The position numbers and the translations under genes were made by a program. From NCBI GenBank assembly GCA_030684935.1, contig JAUXXH010000031.1, forward strand, positions 1 through 64,000: a DNA stretch of 64,000 bases. The letters are read 5' to 3'. This document shows positions 50,429-59,583 of this stretch, in pieces. The notes under the pieces are model-generated. The model did not search any database, had not been told where the DNA came from, and worked only from the letters and a program-made list of their open reading frames with translations. How positions within the stretch are numbered: the stretch's first letter is position 1; each line of letters opens with the position of its first letter. This DNA comes from Pseudolabrys sp. GTDB taxonomy: Bacteria; Pseudomonadota; Alphaproteobacteria; Rhizobiales; Xanthobacteraceae.

Positions 50429-53374
50429 ATGCTGATCAAGAGAACAGAACGTCAGGCCCGCCGCGCCACGCTCGCCGGTGCACTGGCCTCGCAATCGGGC
50501 GGCGCGCTCGATCGCCGTACCTTCCTGCGCCGCTCCGGTCTCGCCGCGGGCGCGCTCGCCACCGTCGGCGCGCTGCCGCTCGTCAGCATGCGCAAGGCCG
50601 AGGCTGGTCCGCCGGCCGCGGCCGGCGCGCAGGTAACGATCCGCAAGAACATCTGCACCCATTGCTCGGTCGGCTGCACGGTGATCGGCGAAGTGTCGAA
50701 CGGCGTCTGGATCGGCCAGGAGCCGGCCTGGGACAGCCCGATCAACCGCGGCTCGCATTGCGCCAAGGGCGCCTCGGTGCGCGAACTGGTGCACGGCGAC
50801 CGCCGCCTGCGCTACCCGATGAAGCTGGTGAACGGGCAGTGGACCCGCGTCTCCTGGGATGTCGCGATCAACGAGATTGGCGACAAGCTCGGCGAAATCC
50901 GCGCCAAGTCCGGCCAGGAGTCGGTGTACTGGCTCGGCTCCGCAAAGTTCTCCAACGAGGGCGCCTATCTCTATCGCAAGTTCGCGGCCTTCTGGGGCAC
51001 CAACAACGTCGACCACCAGGCCCGTATCTGCCATTCGACCACCGTCGCCGGCGTCGCCAATACCTGGGGCTACGGCGCCCAGACCAACAGCTACAACGAT
51101 ATTCGCAAGTCCAAGACCTTGATCATCATGGGCGGCAATCCGGCCGAGGCGCATCCGGTGTCGCTGCAGCATCTGCTGGAAGGCAAGGAACTGCAGAAGG
51201 CCAACTTCATCGTCATCGATCCGCGCCTGACCCGCACCGCCGCGCATGCGACCGAATATGTCCGCATCCGTCCCGGCACCGACATTCCGGTGATGTGGGG
51301 CATCCTCTGGCATGTCTTCAAGAACGGCTGGGAGGACAAGGAGTTCATCCGTCAGCGCGTCTACGGCATGGATGACGTACGCAAGGAAGTCGAAAAGTGG
51401 ACGCCGGAAGAAGTCGAGCGCGTCACCGGCGTACCCGGCGCCCAGCTTGAGCGCGTCGCCAAGCTGTTCGCGACCGAGAAACCGGCGACGCTGATCTGGT
51501 GCATGGGCGCGACCCAGCACACCGTCGGCACCGCCAACGTCCGCGCCTTCTGCATTGCGCTGCTCGCCACCGGCAATGTCGGCGGCGTCGGCGTCGGCGC
51601 CAACATCTTCCGCGGTCACTGTAACGTGCAGGGCGCCACCGATCTCGGCCTCGATATCGGCACCCTGCCGCTCTATTACGGTCTGGCCGAGGGCGCCTGG
51701 CGGCATTGGAGCCGGGTCTGGGAAGTCGACTACGCCTTCCTTGAGGGGCGTTTCGAAACCCCGAAGAACATGGGCATCCCGGGTATTCCGTCGACCCGCT
51801 GGTTCGACGCCACGTTGCTGCCGAAGGATCAGGTCAGCCAGAAAGACAACATCAAGGCGATGATGGTGTTCGGCCATGGCGGCAATACCGTCACCCGCAT
51901 GCCGGAAGCCGCCAAGGGCATTGAAGCCCTCGAGCTTCTGGTGGTCGCCGACCCGCATCCGACCACCTGGGCGGCTTTGTCCGAGCGCAAGAACGGCACT
52001 TACCTGCTGCCGATCTGCACCCAGTTCGAATGCTCGGGCTCGCGCACGGCCTCGAACCGCTCGATCCAATGGGGCGAACAGATCGTCAAGCCGGTCTTCG
52101 AATCGAAGAACGACTACGAAGTGATGTATCTGCTGGCGAAGAAGCTCGGCCTGGCCGACCAGATGTTCAAGAACATCAAGGTCGAGAACAACGTGCCGGT
52201 GGCCGAGGATATTCTCCGCGAGATCAATCGCGGCGGCTTCTCGACGGGCTACTGCGGCCAGTCGCCGGAACGCCTCAAGGTCCACATGGCCAACCAGAAG
52301 GACTTTGATCTGGTCAGCCTGCGGGCCGCCGATGGTCCGGCCAAGGGCGACTATTACGGCCTGCCGTGGCCGTGCTGGGGTACGCCGGAGATCAAGCATC
52401 CCGGCACGCACCAGCTCTACAACACCCATCTCCACGTCAAGGACGGCGGCGGCACCTTCCGCGCCCGTTTCGGCGTCGAGCGCGTCATCAAGACCAAGGT
52501 GATGGAGAACGGCGTCGAGGTCGAAAAAGAAGAAAAGCACAACATGCTGGCCGAGGGCTCGTACTCGCTCGGCTCGGAAATCCAGGACGGCTATCCGGAG
52601 TTCACCTACGCCGTGCTGCAGAAGCTCGGCTGGGACAAGGACCTCACCGAACCGGAACTCGCCACCATCCAGAAGATCGGCGGCAACAATCCCGGCGCGG
52701 TGTCCTGGGCGATCGATCTGTCCGGCGGCATCCAGCGGGTCTGCCTCAATCACGGCGTGATCCACTACGGCAACGGCAAGGCGCGCGCCAATGCGTTCGG
52801 TCTGCCCGACGCCATCCCGGTGCATCGCGAACCGATCTACACCCCGCGCATGGACCTGGTGGCGAAATATCCTACGCTGCCAAGCCGGCGTGAATTCCGG
52901 CTGCCGAATATCGGTTTCGATATCCAGAAGGCCAACGTCGAGAACAAGGTCGGCGAGAAATTCCCGATCATTCTTACGTCGGGACGTCTGGTCGAATACG
53001 AAGGCGGCGGCGAAGAAACCCGGTCCAACAAGTGGTTGGCCGAGTTGCAGCAGGATGCCTTTATTGAGATCAACCCGGCCGACGCCGGGGCCCGCAGCAT
53101 CAGGGACGGCGCCTGGGTCTGGGTCGACGGCCCGCTCGGCGCCAAGGCCCGGGTCAAGGCGCTTGTGACCGAACGCGTCGGCAGGGGCGTAGCCTGGATG
53201 CCTTTCCACTTCGCCGGCTGGTTCCAGGGCGTCGATCAACGCGACAAGTATCCGAAGGGTGCCGATCCGATCGTGCTCGGCGAAAGCGTGAACACGCTCA
53301 CCACCTACGGCTACGACCCGGTGACCGGTATGCAAGAACCCAAGGCCACCCTCTGTCAGATCAGAGCGGCTTAA
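50429..53374 (+). CDS. fdhA: formate dehydrogenase catalytic (alpha) subunit, Cys type, Tat-exported
   Basis: A 981-residue molybdopterin oxidoreductase. Tat signal RRTFLRRSG near residues 29-37; the N-terminal 4Fe-4S site begins CTHCSVGC near residue 76; the metal ligand is Cys201 in HQARICHSTTVAGV (TGC codon, not selenocysteine). Several bis-MGD-binding blocks follow (LIIMGGNPAEAHPV, GNVGGVGVGANIFRGHCN). As a periplasmic enzyme it would oxidise formate and send electrons through fdhB to fdhC and quinone. GGGGAGA precedes the ATG. Mo or W cannot be told apart here. Confidence 0.95.
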   Translation: MLIKRTERQARRATLAGALASQSGGALDRRTFLRRSGLAAGALATVGALPLVSMRKAEAGPPAAAGAQVTIRKNICTHCSVGCTVIGEVSNGVWIGQEPAWDSPINRGSHCAKGASVRELVHGDRRLRYPMKLVNGQWTRVSWDVAINEIGDKLGEIRAKSGQESVYWLGSAKFSNEGAYLYRKFAAFWGTNNVDHQARICHSTTVAGVANTWGYGAQTNSYNDIRKSKTLIIMGGNPAEAHPVSLQHLLEGKELQKANFIVIDPRLTRTAAHATEYVRIRPGTDIPVMWGILWHVFKNGWEDKEFIRQRVYGMDDVRKEVEKWTPEEVERVTGVPGAQLERVAKLFATEKPATLIWCMGATQHTVGTANVRAFCIALLATGNVGGVGVGANIFRGHCNVQGATDLGLDIGTLPLYYGLAEGAWRHWSRVWEVDYAFLEGRFETPKNMGIPGIPSTRWFDATLLPKDQVSQKDNIKAMMVFGHGGNTVTRMPEAAKGIEALELLVVADPHPTTWAALSERKNGTYLLPICTQFECSGSRTASNRSIQWGEQIVKPVFESKNDYEVMYLLAKKLGLADQMFKNIKVENNVPVAEDILREINRGGFSTGYCGQSPERLKVHMANQKDFDLVSLRAADGPAKGDYYGLPWPCWGTPEIKHPGTHQLYNTHLHVKDGGGTFRARFGVERVIKTKVMENGVEVEKEEKHNMLAEGSYSLGSEIQDGYPEFTYAVLQKLGWDKDLTEPELATIQKIGGNNPGAVSWAIDLSGGIQRVCLNHGVIHYGNGKARANAFGLPDAIPVHREPIYTPRMDLVAKYPTLPSRREFRLPNIGFDIQKANVENKVGEKFPIILTSGRLVEYEGGGEETRSNKWLAELQQDAFIEINPADAGARSIRDGAWVWVDGPLGAKARVKALVTERVGRGVAWMPFHFAGWFQGVDQRDKYPKGADPIVLGESVNTLTTYGYDPVTGMQEPKATLCQIRAA

Positions 53375-53386
53375 GGAGCAACGACC

Positions 53387-53983
53387 ATGGCTCGAATGAA
53401 ATTTCTTTGCGACGCCGACCGGTGCATCGAGTGCAACGCCTGCGTCACCGCCTGCAAGAACGAAAACGAGGTGCCGTGGGGCATCAACCGCCGGCGCGTC
53501 GTCACCATCAATGACGGCAAGCCGGGCGAACGGTCGATCTCGATGGCCTGCATGCACTGCACCGACGCGCCCTGCGCGGCGGTGTGCCCGGTGAGCTGCT
53601 TCTACACCACCGCCGACGCGGTGGTGCTGCACTCCAAGGATCTCTGCATCGGCTGCGGCTACTGCTTCTATGCCTGCCCGTTCGGCGCGCCGCAGTATCC
53701 GAAGGTCGGAAACTTCGGTTCGCGCGGCAAAATGGACAAGTGCACTTTCTGCGCCGGCGGCCCCGAAGCCGATGGCTCGCAGGCCGAGTTCGTCAAATAC
53801 GGCGCCAACCGTCTGGCCGAGGGCAAACTGCCGCTGTGCGCGGAAATGTGCTCGACCAAGTCGCTGCTGGCCGGCGACGGCGACATCATTGCCCAGATCT
53901 ACAAGGAGCGGGTGGTGAAGCGCGGTTACGGCTCCGGCGCGTGGGGCTGGAAGACGGCTTACAAAGAGACGATCGCTTCGTAA
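53387..53983 (+). CDS. fdhB: formate dehydrogenase iron-sulphur (beta) subunit
   Basis: A 198-residue ferredoxin-type subunit with four Cys clusters: CIECNACVTAC, CMHCTDAPCAAVC, CIGCGYCFYAC and CTFC...C. It links the catalytic subunit to cytochrome b. No signal, so it should travel with the Tat-bearing alpha subunit. AAGGAG before the ATG, 12 bp after fdhA. No C-terminal membrane anchor, unlike E. coli FdnH. Confidence 0.92.
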   Translation: MARMKFLCDADRCIECNACVTACKNENEVPWGINRRRVVTINDGKPGERSISMACMHCTDAPCAAVCPVSCFYTTADAVVLHSKDLCIGCGYCFYACPFGAPQYPKVGNFGSRGKMDKCTFCAGGPEADGSQAEFVKYGANRLAEGKLPLCAEMCSTKSLLAGDGDIIAQIYKERVVKRGYGSGAWGWKTAYKETIAS

Positions 53984-54071
53984 GGCACGACTTAGACGAT
54001 CGGCGCTGCCTTCGCGGCGCCGGTCGATCGTTCGGTTCGGTGGGGCAGGAATTTTCAAGGGAGGACGAGGC

Positions 54072-55109
54072 ATGGCGGGATTTCTCGCACACGCTCGGCT
54101 CATCATCGGCGCTCTGGCGCTCATGTTCGTTGTTGCGGCCGCAGGGCCGGTCGCGGCGCAGCAGCCGAGTTCGGTCAACCCGTCGGGGCAGGCGGTTAGC
54201 GAGGACCAGTTGCTGAACGCGCTGCAGAACAGCGGCGGCATCATCAGCGGCCGGGTCACCATTCCGGACGCACGGTCGGCCACCCTGATTCAGCCGGCGG
54301 GTCAGGACTGGCGGTCGTTTCACGAACGGACGCTGAAATGGATCGGCGCCATCTCCGTTCTCGGCATGCTGGTTGTTCTGGTCGCCTTCTATCTGTTCCG
54401 CGGCATGATCAAGATCGAACGCGGCCGGTCGGGGCGGGTGGTGGTGCGCTTCAACGCCTTCGAACGCTTTGTGCACTGGATGACGGCGGCCTGCTTCATC
54501 ATCCTGGCGATCTCCGGCCTCAACATCACGTTCGGCAAGTCGCTGCTGCTGCCGCTGATGGGGCCTGAGGCCTTCACCGGCTGGTCGCAATGGCTGAAAT
54601 ACGCCCACAATTATCTCAGCTTCCCCTTCACCATCGGCGTGGTCCTGATCTGCCTGATCTGGATCGCCGGCAACGTCCCGAACAAGACCGACGTCGAGTG
54701 GCTCAAGCGCGGTGGCGGCATCATCGGCGACGATCACCCCCCGGCCTACCGCTTCAATGCCGGTCAGAAGATGATCTACTGGATCGTCGTCATCGGCGGG
54801 GCCGCGGTGGCCATCACCGGTTATCTGCTGATGTTCCCGTTCTACGGCACCGGCGTCGCCGGCATGCAGCTCTCGTCGACCATTCATGCCATTGTCGGCG
54901 TGCTGTTCGTGGCGGCGATGCTGGGCCACATCTATATCGGCACAATCGGTATGGAAGGTGCGTTCGAGGCGATGGGCACCGGCACGGTGGACGAAAACTG
55001 GGCCAAGCAGCATCACCGGCTGTGGCTTGAGGAAGAAGCCGCCCGCGTCGGTCCGAACGACACCGAGGCCCAGTCTCGGGCACGCACGGCGGCAACGCCG
55101 GCCGAGTAG
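54072..55109 (+). CDS. fdhC: formate dehydrogenase cytochrome b (gamma) subunit
   Basis: A 345-residue membrane protein. A signal-like first segment (LIIGALALMFVVAAAGPVAA) is followed by a soluble part, then four helices with the heme-b His: FVHWMTAACFI, YAHNYLS, STIHAIVGVLF and MLGHIYIG. It passes electrons to quinone. GGGAGGACGAG upstream. A strong terminator (55132) ends the fdh transcript. The residues before the first heme helix are longer than in E. coli FdnI. Confidence 0.92.
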   Translation: MAGFLAHARLIIGALALMFVVAAAGPVAAQQPSSVNPSGQAVSEDQLLNALQNSGGIISGRVTIPDARSATLIQPAGQDWRSFHERTLKWIGAISVLGMLVVLVAFYLFRGMIKIERGRSGRVVVRFNAFERFVHWMTAACFIILAISGLNITFGKSLLLPLMGPEAFTGWSQWLKYAHNYLSFPFTIGVVLICLIWIAGNVPNKTDVEWLKRGGGIIGDDHPPAYRFNAGQKMIYWIVVIGGAAVAITGYLLMFPFYGTGVAGMQLSSTIHAIVGVLFVAAMLGHIYIGTIGMEGAFEAMGTGTVDENWAKQHHRLWLEEEAARVGPNDTEAQSRARTAATPAE

Positions 55110-55131
55110 CCTGCGGCACAGGCCAGAAAGC

Positions 55132-55167
55132 AAAAACGCCCGGCGGATGACCGCCGGGCGTTTTTTT
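55132..55167. terminator. terminator of the formate dehydrogenase operon
   Basis: AAAAACGCCCGGCGG (55132-55146), loop ATGACC region, CCGCCGGGCG followed by seven T (to 55167). A long GC stem with a T-run on the plus strand and A-run on the minus, so it works both ways. Confidence 0.92.
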
Positions 55168-55217
55168 GCATTCGATCGGTGTGTGGTGCCGTCCGACGCC
55201 GTCGCGGCTTCCTGGCG

Positions 55218-55343
55218 CTAGACGCGGGCGCCCGTGGGCGAGGAATACGCGTTCTCGGCCGTCTGATTGAACCGGTCCAGCACCACGGCGGATCCCAGAG
55301 CGACGACAATGGCGACCACGCAGGCGATGACGAATGACTTCAT
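55218..55343 (-). CDS. 41-residue single-helix membrane protein
   Basis: A short frame with GGGGGAC 3-5 bases before its ATG. It begins MKSFVIACVVAIVVALGSAV, one membrane helix, and ends with a polar tail (LDRFNQTAENAYSS, then PTGARV). Tiny proteins of this layout recur in Bradyrhizobium-type genomes. Function unknown. It is convergent with fdhC, separated by the terminator. Confidence 0.6.
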   Translation of the reverse strand: MKSFVIACVVAIVVALGSAVVLDRFNQTAENAYSSPTGARV

Positions 55344-55562
55344 GGCGTCCCCCAATTTTTCTGCCGCAAATTCGTTAGGTTAGAATGATTATGCTTGAGG
55401 GAAGGCAAGATCAAGGGGTGCTTGAAGGCCGGCTTGCCGCACCTTGCCGGGCGCCGCGACGGCTGCGCTTATGGACTTGTCAAATCGGCTGAATTGCCCC
55501 ATGTCAGGGGCGCTGACGGCCCGGCGGCGGAACTCGTCGACTGCCCGTGCCACCGGCTCCGT

Positions 55563-55636
55563 TGGGGGATAGTTCAACGGTAGAACTGCGGACTCTGACT
55601 CCGTCAATCTAGGTTCGAATCCTAGTCCCCCAGCCA
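55563..55636 (+). tRNA. tRNA-Gln (anticodon CUG)
   Basis: A 74-base cloverleaf including encoded CCA. Acceptor stem TGGGGGA (55563-55569) with TCCCCCA (55626-55632) and discriminator G; D-arm with GTTCAACGGTAGAAC; anticodon loop CTCTGAC, anticodon CTG; T-arm GGTTCGAATCC. No sign of an integrated element at its 3' end. Confidence 0.95.
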
Positions 55637-55676
55637 TTTAATATAAATATTTCAATAGCTTAGATGTGGCGACGAC

Positions 55677-56894
55677 TCAGCCCGCCACCGTCCGCTTCGG
55701 CCCGGTCGCCACCAGCACGATGGCCAGCAGCGCGAACGCCGCCACCAGCATGAACACCAACTGCGGGCTGCCGTGGTCCATGATGGCGCCGAACATCAGC
55801 GGCGAGATGATGCCGCCAATATTGAAGCCGGTGGTGACGAAGCCGAACACCTTGCCGAAAGAGCCGGGCGGGGTAATGGCGCGCACGATCATGTCGCGCG
55901 ACGGCATGATGAAGCCGAAGAAGAAGCCGCCGAAGGCCATCGCCACCACGATCAAAGATGAACCGAGGTCGACATTGGCGATCAACGCGGTGCTCAGGGC
56001 AATAGCGACCAGCGACAGCGTGGCGACCAGCGCGTGGCGCGCGGTGTGCGTGGCGGCGTAGCCGCCGGCCAGCACGCCGATCGCCGACAGCAGCAGATAC
56101 ATCGACAGCGCCACGTTGGCGGTGGTCAGTGGCGTACCGTACAGGGCGCCGAGCGCGACCGCCGAATAGTTGTAAACACCGCCGCTCATCATCGCCAACA
56201 GCATGAAGAACACCAGATTGAGCAGTATTGGCGGCGACATCAGCAGCCGCCAGCCGGTGGCGCTGGCGTTGCCGCCGGTGCGCGCTGGCGCAGCCGGGGC
56301 CGGTGCGGCACCTTGCGCGCGCACCGCCAGCAGCAGGGCCGCCACTGCAAAGCCAAGCATGCCGGCGCCGATGAAGGCGCCGCGCCAGCCCCACAGACCG
56401 TGCATGGTCAGCAGCGTGACCGGTGCCACCGCGGAGCCCATCATGCCGGCGAAGCTGTGGATCGAAAACGCATGACCGATGCGGTCGTGCGGGATGTGTT
56501 GCGACAGCAGTGCGTAGTCGGCCGGGTGATAGACCGTGTTGCCGACACCGGCGAGCGCGAACATCGCCACCAGCACCCAGAACGAATCGACCAGGCCGGC
56601 GACGACGAAGGCGCAGGCGCCGATCAGGAGGCCGGCGATCAGCAGCGGCCGCGCGCCCAGCCGGTCGACCAGAAAGCCGGCCGGCGTCTGCAAAGCGGCC
56701 GACACCACGTTGAAGGCGGCGAAGGCGAGGCCGATCTCGGTGTAGCTGACATTGTACTCCGCGCGCACGAATGGCAGCAGCGGCGCCAGCAGCAGAATGT
56801 AGTAATGCGAGACGAAATGCGCGGCGCTGACCGCGCCAAGCACACGGCCGTAGGACGCGGGGCGGGCGCCCAGAGTTTCGGTCGCTTGGGTCAT
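55677..56894 (-). CDS. MFS transporter
   Basis: A 405-residue major facilitator protein with twelve helices. The loop 2-3 motif is present as GFLVDRLGARPLL. Starts are ATG 56894 (MTQATETLGARP, with GGGAA upstream) or ATG 56990; the first fits the family better. Sequence resembles fosmidomycin-resistance/sugar-type MFS, but a substrate cannot be assigned. It follows, by 131 bp on the same strand, the lone CoxL-like gene and may move that enzyme's substrate. Confidence 0.85.
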   Translation of the reverse strand: MTQATETLGARPASYGRVLGAVSAAHFVSHYYILLLAPLLPFVRAEYNVSYTEIGLAFAAFNVVSAALQTPAGFLVDRLGARPLLIAGLLIGACAFVVAGLVDSFWVLVAMFALAGVGNTVYHPADYALLSQHIPHDRIGHAFSIHSFAGMMGSAVAPVTLLTMHGLWGWRGAFIGAGMLGFAVAALLLAVRAQGAAPAPAAPARTGGNASATGWRLLMSPPILLNLVFFMLLAMMSGGVYNYSAVALGALYGTPLTTANVALSMYLLLSAIGVLAGGYAATHTARHALVATLSLVAIALSTALIANVDLGSSLIVVAMAFGGFFFGFIMPSRDMIVRAITPPGSFGKVFGFVTTGFNIGGIISPLMFGAIMDHGSPQLVFMLVAAFALLAIVLVATGPKRTVAG

Positions 56895-57025
56895 TATCGA
56901 TTCCCGGCAGGGAGGCAGACTATGACGTGGCCGCGCGCCGTTCCAGCGCGTTTGCCGCGGCCGCGCTATGTGCGGCGGGCAGGGCAGCACGGCCGAAGAG
57001 CCATGCTGCGCTGCACCAGTGTCGA

Positions 57026-59386
57026 TCAGGCCGTCTGCTTTTTCCGGGCGTCGTCGAGCGCGTGCCAGATGCGCGACGGCGTCATCGGCATTTCCAGATG
57101 GCGGATGCCGTGTTCCGCCAGCGCGTCGATCACCGCGTTGGCGACCGCGGGCAGGCCGCCGGAAGTTCCGGCTTCGCCGCAGCCTTTGGCGCCGAGCGGG
57201 TTGAGTTTGGTCGGCACGGGGTGGTTGGCAACCGCAATCGACGGCAGGTCGTGGGCCCGCGGCATCGCGTAGTCCATGAACGAGCCGCTGACGAACTGGC
57301 CGTCGGCATCGTAGACCGCGTTCTCCAGCAGCACCTGGCCGAGGCCTTGCGCCACGCCGCCATGGATCTGGCCTTCCACCAGCATCGGATTGATCACCGT
57401 GCCGAAGTCGTTGACGGCGCTGTAGCGCACCACCTGTGCGGCGCCGGTCTCGGGATCGATCTCCACTTCGGCGATGTGACAGCCATTGGGGTAGGTGCCC
57501 GGCACGGCTTCGGTCACATGCGTGACGTCGAGAGTCGCCGCCACGCCGTCCGGCAGCGTCAGGCCGCCGCGGACGCGCTCCGCCAGTTCCATGATGCCGA
57601 CGGCGCGGTCAGTCCCGGCAATGACAAAGCGTCCCGCCTTGAACTCGATGTCGCCGGCGGATGCTTCCAGCACATGCGCGGCGATCCGCTTGCCGTTCTC
57701 GATCACCTTGTCGGACGCCTGCACGATGGCGGTGCCGCTCATGGTGGCCGAGCGCGAGCCGCCGGTGCCGCCGCCGGTCACCAGTTCGTCACTGTCGCCC
57801 TGCAACAGGCGGATGCGGTCGAACGGAATGCCGAGCTTGTCGGTCAGGACCTGCGCAAAGGTCGCGGCGTGGCCCTGGCCGTAGTCGAGTGTGCCGGTGA
57901 CGATGGTGACGGTGCCGTCGGCCTCGAAGCGAATGCCGCCTTGTTCGGTGGTCATCGCCGCCGTGGTTTCGACATAGCAGGCGAGGCCGAGGCCGCGCAG
58001 CTTGCCGGCGCGCTTGCTGTCGCGCTTGCGCGCCTTGAAGCCCTTGACGTCGGCGCGCTCCATCGCGTCCTTGAACAGGCCGGGGAAGTCGCCGCAGTCA
58101 TATTCCACGCCGGACGCCGCCTTGAACGGCATCTCCTTGGCCTTGATGAAGTTGCGCCGGCGCAACTCGAACCGGTCGATGCCGAGTTCGGCCGCCGCGA
58201 AGTCCATCGCGCGTTCCATGCTGAGCGAGCCTTCAGGGCGTCCGGCGCCGCGATAGGCCGACACCAGCGTGGTATTCGTGAACACGCATTGCGTCGCCAC
58301 TTCCAGAAGCGGCGTGCGGTACATGCTGATGATGTTCTTGGTGACGTTGACGGTCGGCAGCAGCGGCCCGAAGGCCGAGCAGTAGCCGCCGAGATTGCCG
58401 TAACCGGAAAGCCGCACCGCCTGGATCAGGCCGTCTTTATCGAACGCCACCTCGACGGTCATGTCGTAGTCGCGGCCATGATGGTCGGACACGAAACTCC
58501 CGGAGCGATCGTCGGTCCATTTCACCGGCCGGCCGAGGGTGCGCGCGGCGTGCAGGACGCAGACATATTCCGGATAGACCGCGGCCTTCATGCCGAAGGA
58601 GCCGCCGACATTGCCGGTGAGAACGCGCCCCTTGTCGGCCGGCGCGCCGAGAATGTCGCGCAGCATGTTCTTCAGGCCGAACACGCCCTGGCTGCACGAG
58701 TGCAGCGTCCATTTTTCGCTGCCGGCCTCATATTCGCCGATCGCGGAACGCGGCTCGATCGACGCCACCACCAGACGCTGGTTGATCAGCGGCAGCCGTG
58801 TGACGTGCGCGGCTTTTGAGAACGCCTCGGCGACCTTGCCGGCGTCGCCATAGTGGTAGTCGAGCGCGATATTGCCCGGCACTTCGTCATAGAGCACGGG
58901 CGCGCCGGCCTTGGCCGCGTCACGGGCGCTGACCACGGCCGGCAGCGGCTCGATGTCCAGCGCGACCGCTTCGGCGGCGTCCCTGGCCTGGCCCGCGGTT
59001 TCGGCGATGACGCAGGCGACCGGATCGCCGACGAAGCGCACTTTGTCGGTAGCGAGGGCCGGCCGCGGCTTGTAGCGGAGCGGGGTACCGTCCTTGTTCT
59101 TCAGCGGCAGCGTGCACTTCAGGCCGCCATAGGCAGCCAGATCCGCGCCGGTCAGCACCGCCAGCACCCCGGGCATCGCCCGCGCGGCGCTGGTATCGAT
59201 CGAATTGATCACGCCATGGGCGTCCCGGCTGCGCACCATGACCGCATAAGCTTGCCCCGGCCGGTTGATATCGTCGTTATAGCGGCCGTGGCCGCTGACC
59301 AGTTTGGGGTCTTCGGTGCGCCGAACCGGCTGGCCGACCCCGAATTTGGTCAGCGAAAGCGTGTTTTCGGAGGTTCTGTCGTCCAT
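57026..59386 (-). CDS. CoxL/xanthine dehydrogenase-type molybdenum hydroxylase large subunit, form II
   Basis: A 786-residue subunit of the xanthine oxidase family. The form II active loop AYRGAGRPE is near residue 375 (form I CO dehydrogenases have AYxCSFR), and the catalytic Glu is in KGCGEAGTSGG near residue 735. So it is not a true CO dehydrogenase; form II enzymes hydroxylate N-heterocycles or other compounds. The small 2Fe-2S and FAD subunits, normally adjacent, are missing on both sides. Start at 59386 (MDDRTSENT) rather than 59452. No clear SD. Confidence 0.85.
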   Translation of the reverse strand: MDDRTSENTLSLTKFGVGQPVRRTEDPKLVSGHGRYNDDINRPGQAYAVMVRSRDAHGVINSIDTSAARAMPGVLAVLTGADLAAYGGLKCTLPLKNKDGTPLRYKPRPALATDKVRFVGDPVACVIAETAGQARDAAEAVALDIEPLPAVVSARDAAKAGAPVLYDEVPGNIALDYHYGDAGKVAEAFSKAAHVTRLPLINQRLVVASIEPRSAIGEYEAGSEKWTLHSCSQGVFGLKNMLRDILGAPADKGRVLTGNVGGSFGMKAAVYPEYVCVLHAARTLGRPVKWTDDRSGSFVSDHHGRDYDMTVEVAFDKDGLIQAVRLSGYGNLGGYCSAFGPLLPTVNVTKNIISMYRTPLLEVATQCVFTNTTLVSAYRGAGRPEGSLSMERAMDFAAAELGIDRFELRRRNFIKAKEMPFKAASGVEYDCGDFPGLFKDAMERADVKGFKARKRDSKRAGKLRGLGLACYVETTAAMTTEQGGIRFEADGTVTIVTGTLDYGQGHAATFAQVLTDKLGIPFDRIRLLQGDSDELVTGGGTGGSRSATMSGTAIVQASDKVIENGKRIAAHVLEASAGDIEFKAGRFVIAGTDRAVGIMELAERVRGGLTLPDGVAATLDVTHVTEAVPGTYPNGCHIAEVEIDPETGAAQVVRYSAVNDFGTVINPMLVEGQIHGGVAQGLGQVLLENAVYDADGQFVSGSFMDYAMPRAHDLPSIAVANHPVPTKLNPLGAKGCGEAGTSGGLPAVANAVIDALAEHGIRHLEMPMTPSRIWHALDDARKKQTA

Positions 59387-59583
59387 ATTGATTTTTGCCA
59401 ATGCGGTTGAGCCGGGAGCTTCCCAAATAAAGCAGACCGGGGGCTTCCACAAGAATGCCAGATGGTTACGAGGGTTGCGCGAAGCCGGGGCGCTGTTACA
59501 CTTTTCGCCATAAGGAACAATGCCGTGGGCCGTAGGACGTCGGGAGGCGAAGGCGGTCGGACGCGGTAGGAAGGTTAGAGGCT

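Noticed and set aside
51029-51031. Possible selenocysteine codon at the FDH active site
   Set aside because: The codon is TGC (Cys), so the enzyme is the Cys form and no Sec machinery is needed.
50402-54283. A 1293-codon open frame on the minus strand opposite the fdh subunits
   Set aside because: It is a high-GC mirror of the fdhA/fdhB/fdhC frames: low-complexity His/Arg/Asp-rich sequence, no SD, no recognisable domain.
55389-55637. Minus-strand frame with GLGFEPRLTESESAVLPLNY
   Set aside because: This is the antisense of the tRNA-Gln gene, a well-known false protein found opposite tRNAs.
55563-55800. tRNA-Gln as an integration site
   Set aside because: No integrase, no repeated tRNA 3' end and no foreign-looking block downstream.
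57026-59386. True aerobic CO dehydrogenase
   Set aside because: The active loop is AYRGAGR (form II), not AYxCSFR, and the other subunits are absent.
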